64,000 bases of DNA from Martinezella lusitana (GCF_014207095.1 NZ_JACHBG010000001.1:62001-126000), one strand, 5' to 3'. Positions 35,808 to 47,345 are shown, counted from the stretch's first letter. The notes: generated by a model not told the origin, from the letters alone. Translations and numbers: made by a program.

Positions 35808-36833
35808 TTACAGCTCGATGACGATCTTGCCGAAAGGGCCGCGATCGAGATGATCGAAGGCTGCCGGAACCTCATCAAGCGCATAGCGGTGGTCGATGAC
35901 CGGCTTCAGGCCGATGCTGTCAACCGCATGCACGAGATCTTCCAGCGCGCGCCGATGGCCGACGCCGATGCCTTGTACGGTAGGAGATTTCAATAATAGC
36001 GGTGCCGCCGGGCCGGAGATGTCGAAGCCCTCGAGGACGCCGATGACGGAAATCCGGCCATGCGGCGCGACCGCCTTCAGCGACTGCGCAAAATTCGGCC
36101 CGCCGGCGATTTCGATGATGTGATCGATGCCCTGATCGTTGGTGAGGCGGTAGACCTCTTCCACCCAGTCGCTGGTGTTGCGGTCGATGCCGTGATGCGC
36201 GCCGAGCGCCTTCGCCCGAGCGAGCTTTTCCGGACCCGAGGAGGTGACGAACACCTCAGCACCCTGAGCGGCGGCGATCTGCAGGCCGAACAGCGCCACG
36301 CCGCCGGTGCCCTGCACCAGGACACGATCGCCGGGCTTGATCTTGCCGCGCTCGACCAGCGCAAACCACGCCGTCAGACCAGCACAAGGAAGCGTGCTCG
36401 CCTCGGCGTCATCCAGACTCGTCGGCGCCGATGCGAGCCAATCCTGCGGCACGGAGATATATTCGGCGAGCACCCCCGCATAGAAGCCGCCAAATGTCTT
36501 GTAGGGAGGTTTGCGGGCGTCGCCGAGCGGCTTGCCGTCGATCCAGCCGGGATGGAAGGTCGAAATGACGCGATCACCGGTCGAGAATCTGGTGACATCG
36601 TCTCCGATCGCCTCGACCACGCCCGCCATGTCGGATGCCGGCACGAACGGAAACTGGATCGGCAGGCCCATGCCCGTCTCGCGCACGAGCTTGTCGCGAT
36701 AGTTCAGCGAAACGGCCTTCACCCGCACGAGCACTTCGCCGCGCGCAGGCGTGGGAACCGCCGTTTCCGTAAGGTTCAAAGGGGCGCCGACGGCGATCTT
36801 ATCGAGGGTCCAGCGCTTCATGCTCTTCGTCAT
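35808..36833 (-). CDS. MDR-superfamily NAD(P)-dependent alcohol dehydrogenase/quinone oxidoreductase
   Basis: This 341-residue protein has an N-terminal GroES-like fold (GEVLVRVKAVSLNYRDKLVRETG...PFVPASDMAGVVEAIGDDV) and a C-terminal Rossmann fold (VLVQGTGGVALFGLQIAAAQGAEV, about residues 160-183). I do not see the Cys cluster of structural zinc or a clear catalytic zinc triad, so it is closer to quinone oxidoreductase-like members. The second of two adjacent ATG codons (36833) has the better spacing from AGGAG. It is divergent from a LysR gene that probably regulates it. Confidence 0.86.
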   Translation of the reverse strand: MTKSMKRWTLDKIAVGAPLNLTETAVPTPARGEVLVRVKAVSLNYRDKLVRETGMGLPIQFPFVPASDMAGVVEAIGDDVTRFSTGDRVISTFHPGWIDGKPLGDARKPPYKTFGGFYAGVLAEYISVPQDWLASAPTSLDDAEASTLPCAGLTAWFALVERGKIKPGDRVLVQGTGGVALFGLQIAAAQGAEVFVTSSGPEKLARAKALGAHHGIDRNTSDWVEEVYRLTNDQGIDHIIEIAGGPNFAQSLKAVAPHGRISVIGVLEGFDISGPAAPLLLKSPTVQGIGVGHRRALEDLVHAVDSIGLKPVIDHRYALDEVPAAFDHLDRGPFGKIVIEL

Positions 36834-36889
36834 CATGATCTCCTGAGAGGAATTGGAAGGAATGAGCGCAGCATATCGTTGCTTGTATG

Positions 36890-36902
36890 TCGCCAGTGGC
36901 GA
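36890..36902. promoter_or_regulatory. candidate LysR operator in divergent promoter
   Basis: The perfect palindrome TCGCCA-G-TGGCGA lies between the dehydrogenase start (36833, minus) and the LysR start (36944, plus). Its position suits autoregulation and control of the divergent gene. Only the symmetry is seen; binding is inference. Confidence 0.45.
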
Positions 36903-36943
36903 TATTATTTCCGCTAAATGGTTCCCTGAAGGAAGCAATCGTC

Positions 36944-37843
36944 ATGAATGACATGCTCAACGGCATTCCGGAATTTGTGGAGGCGGTCGAAGCAGGCGGC
37001 TTTTCGGCAGCGGCGGCGCGCATGAACCTGTCGCGTTCGGCGATCGGCAAGACCATTGCGAAGTTGGAGCGGCGTTTGAACACGCGTCTGTTCCATCGCA
37101 CAACGCGGATGCAGAGCCTGACCGACGAAGGGCAGGCCTTTTACGAGCGCTGCCGCCGGGCTCTGGACGAGATACAGTCGGGCGAAGCCATGCTGGAATC
37201 AGGCAAGCGTGAGGTCAACGGCCGCCTGCGCATCTCGATGCCCGTGCTTTTCGGCCGCCGCTGCCTCGCGCCGCTGCTGCTCGAGCTTGCTCGCATGCAT
37301 CCTAAACTGGAACTCGACCTCTCCTTCAGCGATCGCGTGGTCGATCTCTTCGATGAAGGCTTCGATCTCGCCATTCGCAACGGCGTGCTGCGCGACGAAG
37401 CCGGTCTCGTTGCGCGCAAGATCGCTTTCCACCGCATGACGTTATGCGCATCGCCGGATTATCTGGCTGCAAGGGGAGTGCCGCAGACCATCGAGGAGCT
37501 CGGCGGCCATGATCTGGTCGTTTACGCACGATCCGGCGAGACGAAGCGATGGACCTTCCTGCAGGGTGACGGCACGGCCGTTGACTACCTCCCGGAAACG
37601 CGGCTGCGCTTTGACGATCTGGAGGTCATTGCAGATGCGGCTGTTGCCGGGATGGGGATTACCTGGCTACCCTGCTGGCTGGTGCGGGACCATGTATATG
37701 CCGGCAGGCTCGCGCAGGTGCTGAACGTCTCCAGCCGGCCGGTCAATATTTATGCCGTCTGGCCGCAGACGCCGCATCTTCCGCTGAAGATGCGCGTGAT
37801 CATCGATCTGCTGGCCGCCCGCCTGCCTGGAATCATGGATTGA
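36944..37843 (+). CDS. LysR family transcriptional regulator
   Basis: The protein has 299 residues. The helix-turn-helix (NGIPEFVEAVEAGGFSAAAARMNLSRSAIGKTIAKLERRLNTRLFHRTTRMQSLTDEG) is of the large LysR subgroup that often controls a divergent oxidoreductase, here the dehydrogenase at 35808-36833. The effector domain begins LRISMPVLFGRRCLAPLL. The ATG at 36944 is preceded by GAAGGA; the longer frame from 36887 runs through the intergenic dyad and is unlikely. Confidence 0.9.
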   Translation: MNDMLNGIPEFVEAVEAGGFSAAAARMNLSRSAIGKTIAKLERRLNTRLFHRTTRMQSLTDEGQAFYERCRRALDEIQSGEAMLESGKREVNGRLRISMPVLFGRRCLAPLLLELARMHPKLELDLSFSDRVVDLFDEGFDLAIRNGVLRDEAGLVARKIAFHRMTLCASPDYLAARGVPQTIEELGGHDLVVYARSGETKRWTFLQGDGTAVDYLPETRLRFDDLEVIADAAVAGMGITWLPCWLVRDHVYAGRLAQVLNVSSRPVNIYAVWPQTPHLPLKMRVIIDLLAARLPGIMD

Positions 37844-37892
37844 GCCGCAAGAAGCAGGCGGCACTTGCTTGCCACCTGCCGTCGTGGATGAA

Positions 37893-38261
37893 TTACTTGC
37901 CGTGCTTCTTCAGCCAGGCCTTCATTTCCTTGATCTCGGCTTCCTGCGCGGTGACGACCGCTTTCGCCAGCTTGCGCAGTTCCGGATCCTTTCCGTATTT
38001 CAACTCGATCTTGGCCATGTCGATCGCGCCCTGATGATGCGGGATCATGCCGCGGACGAAATCCGCGTCGGCATCGCCGCTATAGTGGATCATCATGTCC
38101 TTGTGCATCTTGCCCATGGCGTCGTTGTAGGCCTTGCTGGAGGCGCCTTGGTCACCCATGGGCTTGCTCATATCCATGCCCGGCATGTCTTCGGCGAAGG
38201 CGGGAAGGCCGAGGGCGAAAGCAAAGGCACCGGCAAGCACAAGCGATTTTGAAGTGGACAT
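37893..38261 (-). CDS. DUF305 family protein, CopM-like periplasmic metallochaperone
   Basis: This 122-residue protein has a signal peptide ([18 protein letters not shown]). Methionine-rich [11 protein letters not shown] follows directly, then the DUF305 motif [24 protein letters not shown] (about residues 66-89), whose His and Met residues are known to bind copper in CopM-type proteins. It is probably a periplasmic copper-binding protein. The next gene upstream on the same strand codes for another small exported Cys/His/Met-rich protein, so the pair may handle copper together. Confidence 0.85.
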   Translation of the reverse strand: MSTSKSLVLAGAFAFALGLPAFAEDMPGMDMSKPMGDQGASSKAYNDAMGKMHKDMMIHYSGDADADFVRGMIPHHQGAIDMAKIELKYGKDPELRKLAKAVVTAQEAEIKEMKAWLKKHGK

Positions 38262-38335
38262 AGCTATTCTCTCCGTTTCTGGACGGTATCCGGATTTGAG
38301 CGGACGGTCGCTCGTTGATGGAATGCAGATGATCG

Positions 38336-38707
38336 TCAGGCAAATCGGGGAGGGGGCTGTGTCGGCTGCGACCGGGAGTCGGCGAGGCGCTGGCCGGGCT
38401 CGGGCGCGGGATAGGAGAATGCAAGCTTGCCGCCTGTGACCGCAAGCGTCGGCATCAAGGCGAGACAGGCCGCGCAGGATGCCACGTGATCCATCCCGCC
38501 GGCGCAGGGATTTTCCGGCTTCTTGTCCTGATGCTGCATCATGCCGCCTGTCATGCCAGCCATATCGGCGATGCCGCCATGCATGGTCATCGTCGATGTC
38601 GGGGGCGCTGCGGACATGGAATCGCAGATGGGACAGTTCGCGAGCGCCGGCATGGCGCCGTAGAACAGCCAGGCAACTACCATCGTCAGGATCGCAAACA
38701 AGCGCAT
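38336..38707 (-). CDS. small exported Cys/Met/His-rich protein, possibly copper-related
   Basis: This 123-residue protein has a signal peptide ([23 protein letters not shown]). The mature part is rich in Cys (CPIC, NPCAGG, SCAACL), Met and His ([19 protein letters not shown]) and ends in a Pro/Ser/Gln-rich tail. The general plan recalls DUF2946-type small exported proteins linked to copper loci, but I cannot assign the family surely. The ATG at 38707 is used because the signal peptide begins there; an upstream ATG at 38764 adds residues of no likely function. It lies 74 bases before the DUF305 gene. Confidence 0.68.
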   Translation of the reverse strand: MRLFAILTMVVAWLFYGAMPALANCPICDSMSAAPPTSTMTMHGGIADMAGMTGGMMQHQDKKPENPCAGGMDHVASCAACLALMPTLAVTGGKLAFSYPAPEPGQRLADSRSQPTQPPPRFA

Positions 38708-38776
38708 GAATCGGAACCTAGATGCGCTCGCGGCAAAGACAAGCGCAAATTGCGATCCCCCCACGTTGGGAGACGA

Positions 38777-39304
38777 TCAAGGTAGCAGTTTGACTTCTCT
38801 CAGGACTTCGACAGGCGGAAAGCTGATGCAATCCACGACGTTAAAGGTGAGGGTGAATCGGCCTGGCGTTGCCGCGGCCCATTTCAGCGCCTGGTCCGCC
38901 GAGCCCGAGGGGATCTTCATCGCTATGGTGCAATGCGGCACCCAGCGATCCGGGCGGGAATGCTCGTGGCAGAGTGCGGGGTCGATCTCGTCGTGAATGG
39001 CGGCATGTATGTTCTTCAGGATCCGATCATCCGCCGGGCGTGCCCAAAGCACCAGCATCTCGTTCGGAAAATGGCCGATGCCCGAAAACTCGATCGGCAA
39101 GGATCGCATCGCGCCGAAGACCTTCTCGGCAGCTGCAAACAGCAAGGAGGGAGCGATATCCGCATAGACGGCAAGCGTGAGATGCGGTGCGTAGTTCAGC
39201 GCCTCCATCGATGGAGCGGCTTCGAACCGGCTCGCCTCCCGCCAGAGATCCAAAACCGGGGCGGCGTTGTCGTTGGCGCATTTCAGAACGATCGCATATG
39301 GCAT
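38777..39304 (-). CDS. 2'-5' RNA ligase/2H phosphoesterase family protein
   Basis: This 175-residue protein has two HxT motifs, HLTLAV (about residues 41-46) and HCTIAM (about 124-129), the paired catalytic signature of the 2H phosphoesterase superfamily (ThpR/LigT-like). It likely opens or forms 2',5' or cyclic phosphodiester bonds in RNA or nucleotides; the true substrate is unknown. It is cytoplasmic and monocistronic, and its promoter region is shared with the divergent hisS. Confidence 0.83.
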   Translation of the reverse strand: MPYAIVLKCANDNAAPVLDLWREASRFEAAPSMEALNYAPHLTLAVYADIAPSLLFAAAEKVFGAMRSLPIEFSGIGHFPNEMLVLWARPADDRILKNIHAAIHDEIDPALCHEHSRPDRWVPHCTIAMKIPSGSADQALKWAAATPGRFTLTFNVVDCISFPPVEVLREVKLLP

Positions 39305-39420
39305 GGTATCTATGTCGCCTTGTCTGGTTTTTGTCCGTCGTTAGCATAGAACAATCCTTGCCGCACTCAGCCCAATCCGCTAGTTAACCGCGACTGTTCC
39401 CGTACCGGATTACCCTAGAT

Positions 39421-40935
39421 ATGAGCGACAAACAGAAGAAACCGCAGAAGCTCAAGGCCCGCCTGCCGCGTGGCTTTGTCGATCGTTCGGCCAGCGACAT
39501 TCGTGCCGTCAACGAAATGACCTCTAAGATCCGTAGGGTATACGAGCATTATGGTTTCGATCCTGTCGAAACGCCGCTGTTCGAATATACCGATGCGCTC
39601 GGCAAGTTCCTGCCCGATAGCGACCGGCCGAACGAGGGCGTGTTCTCGCTTCAGGATGATGACGAGCAGTGGATGTCGCTGCGTTACGACCTGACGGCGC
39701 CGCTTGCCCGTCATGTCGCCGAGAACTTCAACGAGATCCAGCTTCCCTACCGCACCTATCGTGCCGGCTATGTTTTCCGCAACGAGAAGCCGGGCCCAGG
39801 CCGTTTCCGCCAGTTCATGCAGTTCGACGCCGATACCGTCGGCGCACCGGGCGTGCAGGCGGATGCCGAAATGTGCATGATGATGGCTGACACGCTGGAA
39901 GCTTTGGGCATCAAGCGTGGCGACTATGTGATCCGCGTCAACAACCGCAAGGTTCTCGACGGCGTGCTGGAAGCCATCGGTCTCGGCGGCGACGACAAGG
40001 CCGGCCAGCGCCTGAACGTACTGCGCGCCATCGACAAGCTCGATAAGTTCGGCCCGGAAGGCGTGGCGCTGCTTCTCGGCCCCGGCCGCAAGGACGAGTC
40101 CGGCGACTTCACCAAGGGTGCCGGCCTCAATGCCGATCAGATCGAGAAGGTGCTCTTCTTCGTCGGCATCAAGGACTACGCCGAAAGCGCTGTTCAGCTT
40201 GCGGAGCTTGTTGCCGGCACGTCCAACGGCGTCGAGGGCGTCGACGAGCTGAATTTCATCGGCAGCCTCGTGACCAGCGCCGGATATCAGGCCGATCGCA
40301 TCAAGATCGATCCATCCGTCGTTCGCGGCCTCGAATATTACACCGGTCCGGTCTACGAAGCCGAGCTGCTGTTCGACGTCACCAACGAGAAGGGCGAAAA
40401 GGTCGTCTTCGGCTCGGTCGGCGGCGGCGGCCGTTATGACGGGCTCGTCTCGCGCTTCATGGGTCAGCCGGTGCCGGCCACCGGCTTCTCCATCGGCGTG
40501 TCGCGCCTGATGACGGCGCTGAAGAACCTCGGCAAGCTCGGCACGGAAGAAGTGATCGAGCCAGTGCTCGTCACCGTCATGGATGGCGATGTCGACGCCA
40601 TGGGGCGCTATCAACGCTTCACGCAGCAGCTGCGCGCCGCCGGCATCCGCGCCGAGATGTTCCAGGGCAACTGGAAGAAGTTCGGCAACCAGCTGAAATA
40701 TGCCGATCGCCGCGGCTGCCCGATCGCCATCATCCAGGGTGGCGATGAGCGCGCCCAGGGCGTCGTCCAGATCAAGGATCTGATCGAAGGCAAGCGCCTC
40801 TCCGGTGAGATCGAGGACAATGCCAGCTGGCGCGAGGCTCGCGTGGCGCAGGAAACCGTGCCGGAATCCGAGCTGATCGCGAAGGTGCAGGAAATATTGG
40901 CGGCGCACGCGGAAGACCGGAAGAGGGCGGGCTGA
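39421..40935 (+). CDS. hisS: histidine--tRNA ligase
   Basis: This 504-residue class II synthetase charges tRNA-His. Motif 2 is [29 protein letters not shown] (about residues 104-132); the histidine loop [13 protein letters not shown] and motif 3 [19 protein letters not shown] are intact. The C-terminal anticodon-binding domain begins near residue 380. It is the first gene of hisS-hisZ-hisG; its stop overlaps the hisZ start by one base (TGATG), so translation is probably coupled. The upstream 116 bases show no His-codon leader peptide. Confidence 0.96.
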   Translation: MSDKQKKPQKLKARLPRGFVDRSASDIRAVNEMTSKIRRVYEHYGFDPVETPLFEYTDALGKFLPDSDRPNEGVFSLQDDDEQWMSLRYDLTAPLARHVAENFNEIQLPYRTYRAGYVFRNEKPGPGRFRQFMQFDADTVGAPGVQADAEMCMMMADTLEALGIKRGDYVIRVNNRKVLDGVLEAIGLGGDDKAGQRLNVLRAIDKLDKFGPEGVALLLGPGRKDESGDFTKGAGLNADQIEKVLFFVGIKDYAESAVQLAELVAGTSNGVEGVDELNFIGSLVTSAGYQADRIKIDPSVVRGLEYYTGPVYEAELLFDVTNEKGEKVVFGSVGGGGRYDGLVSRFMGQPVPATGFSIGVSRLMTALKNLGKLGTEEVIEPVLVTVMDGDVDAMGRYQRFTQQLRAAGIRAEMFQGNWKKFGNQLKYADRRGCPIAIIQGGDERAQGVVQIKDLIEGKRLSGEIEDNASWREARVAQETVPESELIAKVQEILAAHAEDRKRAG

Positions 40936-42053
40936 TGCCCCTGATCAACCTTCCGGATTTCGCCGGCGATTTGCTTGATGAGTTTACCCTCCGCGGGACG
41001 GAGAGGGTGGATACACCCATCATCCAGCCGGCTGAACCCTTTCTCGATATGGCCGGCGAAGATCTTCGCCGGCGTATCTTCATGACCGAGAGCGAAACCG
41101 GCGCTAGCCTGTGCTTGCGTCCGGAGTTCACCATCCCGGTCTGCCTGCGCCATATCGAAACCGCTACCGGTACGCCGAAGCGCTATTCCTATCTCGGCGA
41201 GATCTTTCGCCAGCGCCGCGAAGGCGGTCATGAGTTCTATCAGGCTGGGATCGAGGATCTAGGCGATGGCGACACGGCCAGCGCCGACGCCCGCGCCATC
41301 GGCGATGCCATCGGCATTCTGAACCGTTTGGTCCCCGGCAAGCCGCTCTCGGTCACGCTTGGCGATCAGGCCGTTTTCGAGGCCGTGGTACAGGCGCTCG
41401 GCCTGCCGTCAGGCTGGCAGAAGCGGCTGATCCACGCCTTCGGCAACATGATGCAGCTCGAAACCCTGCTGGCGCGGCTCGCAAGCCCGCAGCCGGTCAC
41501 GGGGCTCGATGCGCATGTGCTGGATTTCCTCAATCGTGGTGACGAGCAGGGGCTGGTCAAGCATATCGACGCCACCATGCAGGCAACCGGATATTCCACC
41601 AATGCCAGCCGCTCGCCGCAGGAAATCGCCCGCCGCCTTCGCGAGAAGCTGGTGCTGTCGGAAACCCGGCTCGATGATGCCGCATTCCTCGTATTGGAGG
41701 AATTCCTGTCCTTGAGCGTGCCGCTGGCGGATGCCTCTGCCGCGCTTGCCGGCTTTGCCGATGCGGCAGGCCTGAAGCTCGGCAAGGCATTGCAGAGCTT
41801 CGATGCCCGCGTCGCCGCATTGGCCAAGGCCGGCGTCGATGCCACGAAGATTGATTATCGCGCCGCCTTCGGCCGCCCGCTCGATTACTATACCGGCCTC
41901 GTTTTCGAGGTGACGGTGGCCGGATCGAGCGCAGTGCTTGCCGGCGGCGGCCGGTTCGACCGGCTGATGACATTGCTCGGCGCCAAGGACCATATCCCGG
42001 CCGTCGGTTTCGCGCTTTGGCTCGACCGGATCGAAAATGCGAGGGCCGCCTGA
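40935..42053 (+). CDS. hisZ: ATP phosphoribosyltransferase regulatory subunit
   Basis: This 372-residue protein is a paralogue of class II HisRS that lacks aminoacylation. It keeps the fold ([65 protein letters not shown]) and serves as the regulatory subunit of the short HisG, forming a hetero-octamer that senses histidine. It overlaps both neighbours by one base (TGATG on both sides), which suits the fixed stoichiometry of HisZ and HisG. Confidence 0.95.
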   Translation: MPLINLPDFAGDLLDEFTLRGTERVDTPIIQPAEPFLDMAGEDLRRRIFMTESETGASLCLRPEFTIPVCLRHIETATGTPKRYSYLGEIFRQRREGGHEFYQAGIEDLGDGDTASADARAIGDAIGILNRLVPGKPLSVTLGDQAVFEAVVQALGLPSGWQKRLIHAFGNMMQLETLLARLASPQPVTGLDAHVLDFLNRGDEQGLVKHIDATMQATGYSTNASRSPQEIARRLREKLVLSETRLDDAAFLVLEEFLSLSVPLADASAALAGFADAAGLKLGKALQSFDARVAALAKAGVDATKIDYRAAFGRPLDYYTGLVFEVTVAGSSAVLAGGGRFDRLMTLLGAKDHIPAVGFALWLDRIENARAA

Positions 42054-42748
42054 TGACCATCACCATTGCGCTGCCCTCCAAGGGCCGGATGAAGGACGAT
42101 TGTTCGGCCGTTTTCGAGCGCGCCGGCATGCCCATCGTCGCCGTTGGCAACGACCGCTCCTATCGCGGCCGTGTCGAGGGCTGGGATGGTGTCGAAATCG
42201 CCTTCCTGTCGGCCTCGGAAATCTCCCGCGAGATCGGCAATGGCAGCGTCGATTTCGGCATCACCGGCGAGGATCTGGTGCGTGAGGGCATGGCGGAAGC
42301 CGACCGCCGCGTCGAATTCTGCGCAAGGCTTGGCTTCGGTCACGCCGATGTCGTCGTCGCCGTGCCGGAGATCTGGCTCGATGTCGATACGATGGCCGAC
42401 CTCGGCGACGTCGCCGCCGATTTCCGTGCTCGTCATGGCCACAGACTGACGGTTGCGACGAAATACTGGCGCCTGACCCAACAGTTCTTCTCCAGCCAGC
42501 ACGGCATCCAACTCTACCGCATCGTCGAAAGCCTCGGCGCGACGGAAGGCGCTCCTGCTGCCGGTTCAGCCGATATCATCGTCGACATCACCTCGACGGG
42601 TTCGACCTTGCGGGCCAATCACCTGAAGATCCTGTCGGATGGCATCATCCTTCGCTCGGAAGCCTGCCTGGTGCGCGCCCGCAAGGAAAGCCATGAGGGC
42701 GACCCGATGGTTCAGCGCATCATTGCGGCGGTGCGCAGCGTGCTCTGA
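42053..42748 (+). CDS. hisG: ATP phosphoribosyltransferase, short form
   Basis: This 231-residue protein catalyses the first step of histidine synthesis (ATP plus PRPP to phosphoribosyl-ATP). It is the short form that needs His[30 protein letters not shown] and [25 protein letters not shown] (the PRPP-binding loop) are the family blocks. It starts inside the hisZ stop codon and is followed by a perfect terminator, marking the end of the operon. Confidence 0.96.
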   Translation: MTITIALPSKGRMKDDCSAVFERAGMPIVAVGNDRSYRGRVEGWDGVEIAFLSASEISREIGNGSVDFGITGEDLVREGMAEADRRVEFCARLGFGHADVVVAVPEIWLDVDTMADLGDVAADFRARHGHRLTVATKYWRLTQQFFSSQHGIQLYRIVESLGATEGAPAAGSADIIVDITSTGSTLRANHLKILSDGIILRSEACLVRARKESHEGDPMVQRIIAAVRSVL

Positions 42749-42770
42749 TCTTTCTGTTTCCTATTCACGC

Positions 42771-42808
42771 AAAAAAAGCCCGCCTGGATGTTCCAGGCGG
42801 GCTTTTTG
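42771..42808. terminator. bidirectional intrinsic terminator between hisG and doxX
   Basis: The perfect 11-base stem GCCCGCCTGGA (42778-42788)/TCCAGGCGGGC (42792-42802) with a 3-base loop is flanked by AAAAAAA on the left and TTTTT on the right. It can therefore stop transcription of both hisG (plus) and the convergent DoxX gene (minus). Confidence 0.95.
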
Positions 42809-42829
42809 TCTTGGGAAGCATACGGTCAA

Positions 42830-43273
42830 TCAAGCCGTCGCGTAGACACCGCGGCGTGCGTCGAGCGAGTAGGCGCCTGCGCCATTGGTGGCGAGCATGA
42901 TGTAGGCACCGGCCAGTGTGATGTTCTTCAGGAAGTTCACGAAGTTCAGGCCGTTGATCCAGCCGTTGGCGGCTGCCGGGAAATCCGGAACATTGATTGT
43001 GCCCAGATGGAAGACGATGCCGGTGAAGACGCAGAAGGCGGCGAGCAGCCAGCCGACGATGCGGATCTGGAAGCCGATCAGAACGCAGACGCCGGTGACG
43101 AATTCAAACGCGCCAGCAAGATAGGTGAGCAGCGTTGCGGCCGGCATTCCGGCGCCGGCGATCATGCCGGCCGTGCCTGCCGGGTCGGTCAGCTTGCCGA
43201 AACCGGCAAAGATGAACATGAAGGCGAGCAGGATGCGCGCCACAAGAATGACGATGTTGTTGGTATTGGACAT
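42830..43273 (-). CDS. DoxX family membrane protein
   Basis: This 147-residue protein has four hydrophobic helices. VARILLAFMFIFAGFGKLTDPAGTAGMIAGAGMPAATLLTYLAGAFEFVTGVCVLIG is the DoxX core. DoxX-like proteins are inner-membrane proteins of unclear function, some tied to redox or thiol stress. The ATG at 43273 (MSNTNNIVILVA) is chosen over an earlier in-frame start at 43369, which lies in non-coding AT-rich sequence; a GGAGAC-like site precedes it. Confidence 0.87.
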   Translation of the reverse strand: MSNTNNIVILVARILLAFMFIFAGFGKLTDPAGTAGMIAGAGMPAATLLTYLAGAFEFVTGVCVLIGFQIRIVGWLLAAFCVFTGIVFHLGTINVPDFPAAANGWINGLNFVNFLKNITLAGAYIMLATNGAGAYSLDARRGVYATA

Positions 43274-43484
43274 GACAGTCTCCAGTGAAGTCGTTTTGGT
43301 TCGGTGGCGACAATTTCTGGCGACAGATATCCGTGATTTTTCAGAGGCTGGAAAGATAAACAACTGCATACAATTAGTTCACAATCATTGAACAATGGTG
43401 CTGGCAGGCCTCTTCCCATATGCGCGGTATCGGCTATGGTGGCGCCAATTCATTGCCAAATCATAGTCTTAAGGAGCGAGTTCC

Positions 43485-44192
43485 ATGGCCGATCTCTCGT
43501 CATTTCCGATCACGAAGCGCTGGCCCGCCAGCAATCCGGATATCATTCAGCTCTACTCGCTGCCGACGCCGAATGGCGTCAAGGTTTCCATCGCTCTTGA
43601 AGAACTGGGTCTGCCTTACGAGCCGCATCTCGTCTCTTTTGGCACCAATGACCAGAAGTCGCCTGAATTCTTATCGCTCAATCCAAATGGCCGCATCCCT
43701 GCGATCATCGATCCCAATGGTCCGGGCGCCAAGCCGCTCGGCCTGTTCGAATCCGGCGCGATCCTTGTCTACCTCGCGGAAAAAACCGGCAAGCTCATCC
43801 CAAGTGATGCTGCGGCCCGCTACGAGACGCTGGAATGGGTTTTCTTCCAGATGGCAGGCGTCGGCCCCATGTTCGGTCAGTTCGGTCATTTCTTCAAATT
43901 TGCCGCCGATAAGGTCGCCAACAACTCATATCCGGTAGAGCGCTACCGCGACGAAGCCAAGCGTCTCCTGAGTATTCTCGAAAGCCGCCTGCAGGGGCGC
44001 GAGTGGATCATGGGCGACGAATATACCATTGCTGATATCACCACCTTCCCGTGGGTGCGCGGAGTCGATGTCTTCTACGGCGGTCGTGAGGTGTTGGAGT
44101 TTGAAAGCTTCCCCGCAGTCATGGCTTGGCTCGACCGTGCGCTTGCACGCCCGGCCAGCCAGCGCGGCCTGAACATTCCGAAGCGGGATTGA
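43485..44192 (+). CDS. glutathione S-transferase family protein, nu-class (YfcG/YghU-like)
   Basis: This 235-residue GST has an N-terminal thioredoxin fold (IIQLYSLPTPNGVKVSIALEELGLPYEPHLVSFG) where the TPNG motif replaces the usual Ser/Cys/Tyr, as in the nu class. It continues LNPNGRIPAIIDPNGPG and LGLFESGAILVYLAEKTGKLIP. The helical domain has YTIADITTFPWV. Nu-class enzymes act as disulfide-bond reductases with two glutathiones. An AAGGAG ribosome site precedes the ATG. A hairpin follows the gene. Confidence 0.9.
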   Translation: MADLSSFPITKRWPASNPDIIQLYSLPTPNGVKVSIALEELGLPYEPHLVSFGTNDQKSPEFLSLNPNGRIPAIIDPNGPGAKPLGLFESGAILVYLAEKTGKLIPSDAAARYETLEWVFFQMAGVGPMFGQFGHFFKFAADKVANNSYPVERYRDEAKRLLSILESRLQGREWIMGDEYTIADITTFPWVRGVDVFYGGREVLEFESFPAVMAWLDRALARPASQRGLNIPKRD

Positions 44193-44206
44193 CGGCGTCT
44201 GGCGAA

Positions 44207-44226
44207 GCGAGGGCAGGAGCCCTCGC
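44207..44226. terminator. hairpin between convergent genes
   Basis: GCGAGGGC (44207-44214) and GCCCTCGC (44219-44226) form a perfect 8-base stem with an AGGA loop, between the GST stop and the stop of the convergent unknown gene. The T-rich ACTTATTGTGCTT follows on the plus strand. Confidence 0.6.
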
Positions 44227-44244
44227 ACTTATTGTGCTTCAGCC

Positions 44245-44730
44245 TTACTGCCGGGTCGCCAATTGGCTGCCCGGCTCCAGCTTGAAGCGTGGAAACAGGA
44301 AGACGCCGACCATGCTGCCGGAATGCCGTTCGTCCGCAGCGATCGATTCGCCGACGCAGAAGATCGGCTGGCGATTACCGTTGGCGCCGCGGGTCGTTGT
44401 CGAGTAGCAGAAAGACGACGTGGCCGTTGCCGCCTGCTCGAAAAGATCGAGGATGCGCGCGCGATCCTGCGCATCGTAGCAGTGCATCAGGCTCAGGAGC
44501 CCGCATTCCGAAGAGCTCAACCCATGCAGCATGGTGCTCCACTGCCCGAGCTTGATAAGCCCGCTCGACAGGTCGCCGGTCCAGCCTTCGGAAACACAGA
44601 ATTGCGCGAGGAGATCGGGATCTTGGCTGTCAAACGCCAGCGAGCCAGGCGCAAACGGCGCCGCAAAATTTGCTTTGGCAATCTTGAACAAGCTGATCCC
44701 CACCACTTGAGCGCAAGGGCTCCTGCGCAC
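44245..44730 (-). CDS. conserved hypothetical protein
   Basis: This 161-residue soluble protein belongs to no family I recognise. The region from FAAPFAPGSLAFDSQDPDLLAQFCVSEG to TATSSFCYSTTTRG could form a PAS-like alpha/beta fold, but this is weak. It has no signal peptide or membrane segment. The start is uncertain: GTG at 44730 gives the full frame but has no ribosome site, and later start codons are possible. Its codon use is like that of genuine neighbours, and the frame is uninterrupted. Confidence 0.55.
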   Translation of the reverse strand: MRRSPCAQVVGISLFKIAKANFAAPFAPGSLAFDSQDPDLLAQFCVSEGWTGDLSSGLIKLGQWSTMLHGLSSSECGLLSLMHCYDAQDRARILDLFEQAATATSSFCYSTTTRGANGNRQPIFCVGESIAADERHSGSMVGVFLFPRFKLEPGSQLATRQ

Positions 44731-45092
44731 TGCGTTTGAATTCCATATGTCGTCGGATTGAAGGTCTGACTGCCTGCTGCACCGTCATGAAGAAAACAGA
44801 ACCGCGCCTCCGCTATTGTCGTCTTTCAACAAAGTTCCCGGATGGCGAGCCGACCTGCGAAGTCATTTTCAAGTAATAAATTTGGACGAACCCAACCTCG
44901 AAGGTCATGGCTAAGCCACGCCGCAGGTTAATCCTGCCCAAAATCAGTAAAATTTTCGTGTATTGCAGCTTACTCTCCAAAATCGCTGCGCTGCGAGTTA
45001 TAGGGGCTTTTTCTAAAACGGCAATGGGGAAGTTGCACAAAATTGCATTGCCAGGAGAGCTTGCGGGATTTGCGCATGGATCGGTTTGGCAC
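44731..45092. other. intergenic region 3' of groESL
   Basis: About 360 bases with no convincing gene. It is AT-richer than its flanks. Short frames on both strands (44813-45097 minus, 44907-45146 plus) run into the groEL terminator and have no ribosome site or recognisable product. A small RNA cannot be excluded, but I see no direct sign of one. Confidence 0.45.
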
Positions 45093-45122
45093 AACAAAAA
45101 GGGCGGCCCGAGAGCCGCCCTT
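45093..45122 (-). terminator. intrinsic terminator of groESL
   Basis: On the minus strand AAGGGCGGC, a 6-base loop and GCCGCCCTT are followed by TTTGTTG. The stem is perfect over 9 bases (45099-45107 with 45114-45122). It lies about 155 bases past the groEL stop because of the inserted segment at 45193-45274. Confidence 0.9.
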
Positions 45123-45169
45123 CGTCAATTCCGGATGCCGGATTGAACAATCGAATAAGGCTAAGGCCT

Positions 45170-46950
<1,781 letters not shown>

Positions 46951-46993
46951 TTATGGCCCGTCAGCTGTATCGGAAAAGGGGAAACCGGCTGGA

Positions 46994-47287
46994 TTAGCCG
47001 ATGATACCCATGATGTCGGCTTCCTTCATGATGAGAAGGTCTTCGCCATCAAGCTTGACTTCGGTGCCCGACCACTTGCCGAACAGAATGCGATCGCCGG
47101 CCTTGACGTCGAGCGGGATGACCTTGCCGGATTCATCACGAACGCCAGAGCCTACAGCGACGATTTCGCCTTCCTGCGGCTTTTCCTTGGCGGTATCGGG
47201 AATGATGATACCACCCTTGGTCTTTGCTTCGGACTCAACGCGACGAACGACGACGCGGTCATGAAGGGGGCGGAAATTGGTTGCCAT
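46994..47287 (-). CDS. groES: 10 kDa chaperonin GroES
   Basis: This 97-residue co-chaperonin begins [35 protein letters not shown]; the [10 protein letters not shown] part is the mobile loop that contacts GroEL. It continues [33 protein letters not shown], which completes the family. It is the first gene of groESL. The upstream region has a CIRCE operator and a promoter, so expression is heat-inducible through HrcA and probably RpoH. Confidence 0.98.
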   Translation of the reverse strand: MATNFRPLHDRVVVRRVESEAKTKGGIIIPDTAKEKPQEGEIVAVGSGVRDESGKVIPLDVKAGDRILFGKWSGTEVKLDGEDLLIMKEADIMGIIG

Positions 47288-47345
47288 TGTCTAATCCCTC
47301 GATCAAATGACTTCACGGATCAGCGGGGGATCCGTATGGGCTTTG

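Noticed and set aside
44813-45146. Two short frames on opposite strands 3' of groEL
   Set aside because: Both overlap the groEL terminator, lack ribosome-binding sites and show no recognisable product.
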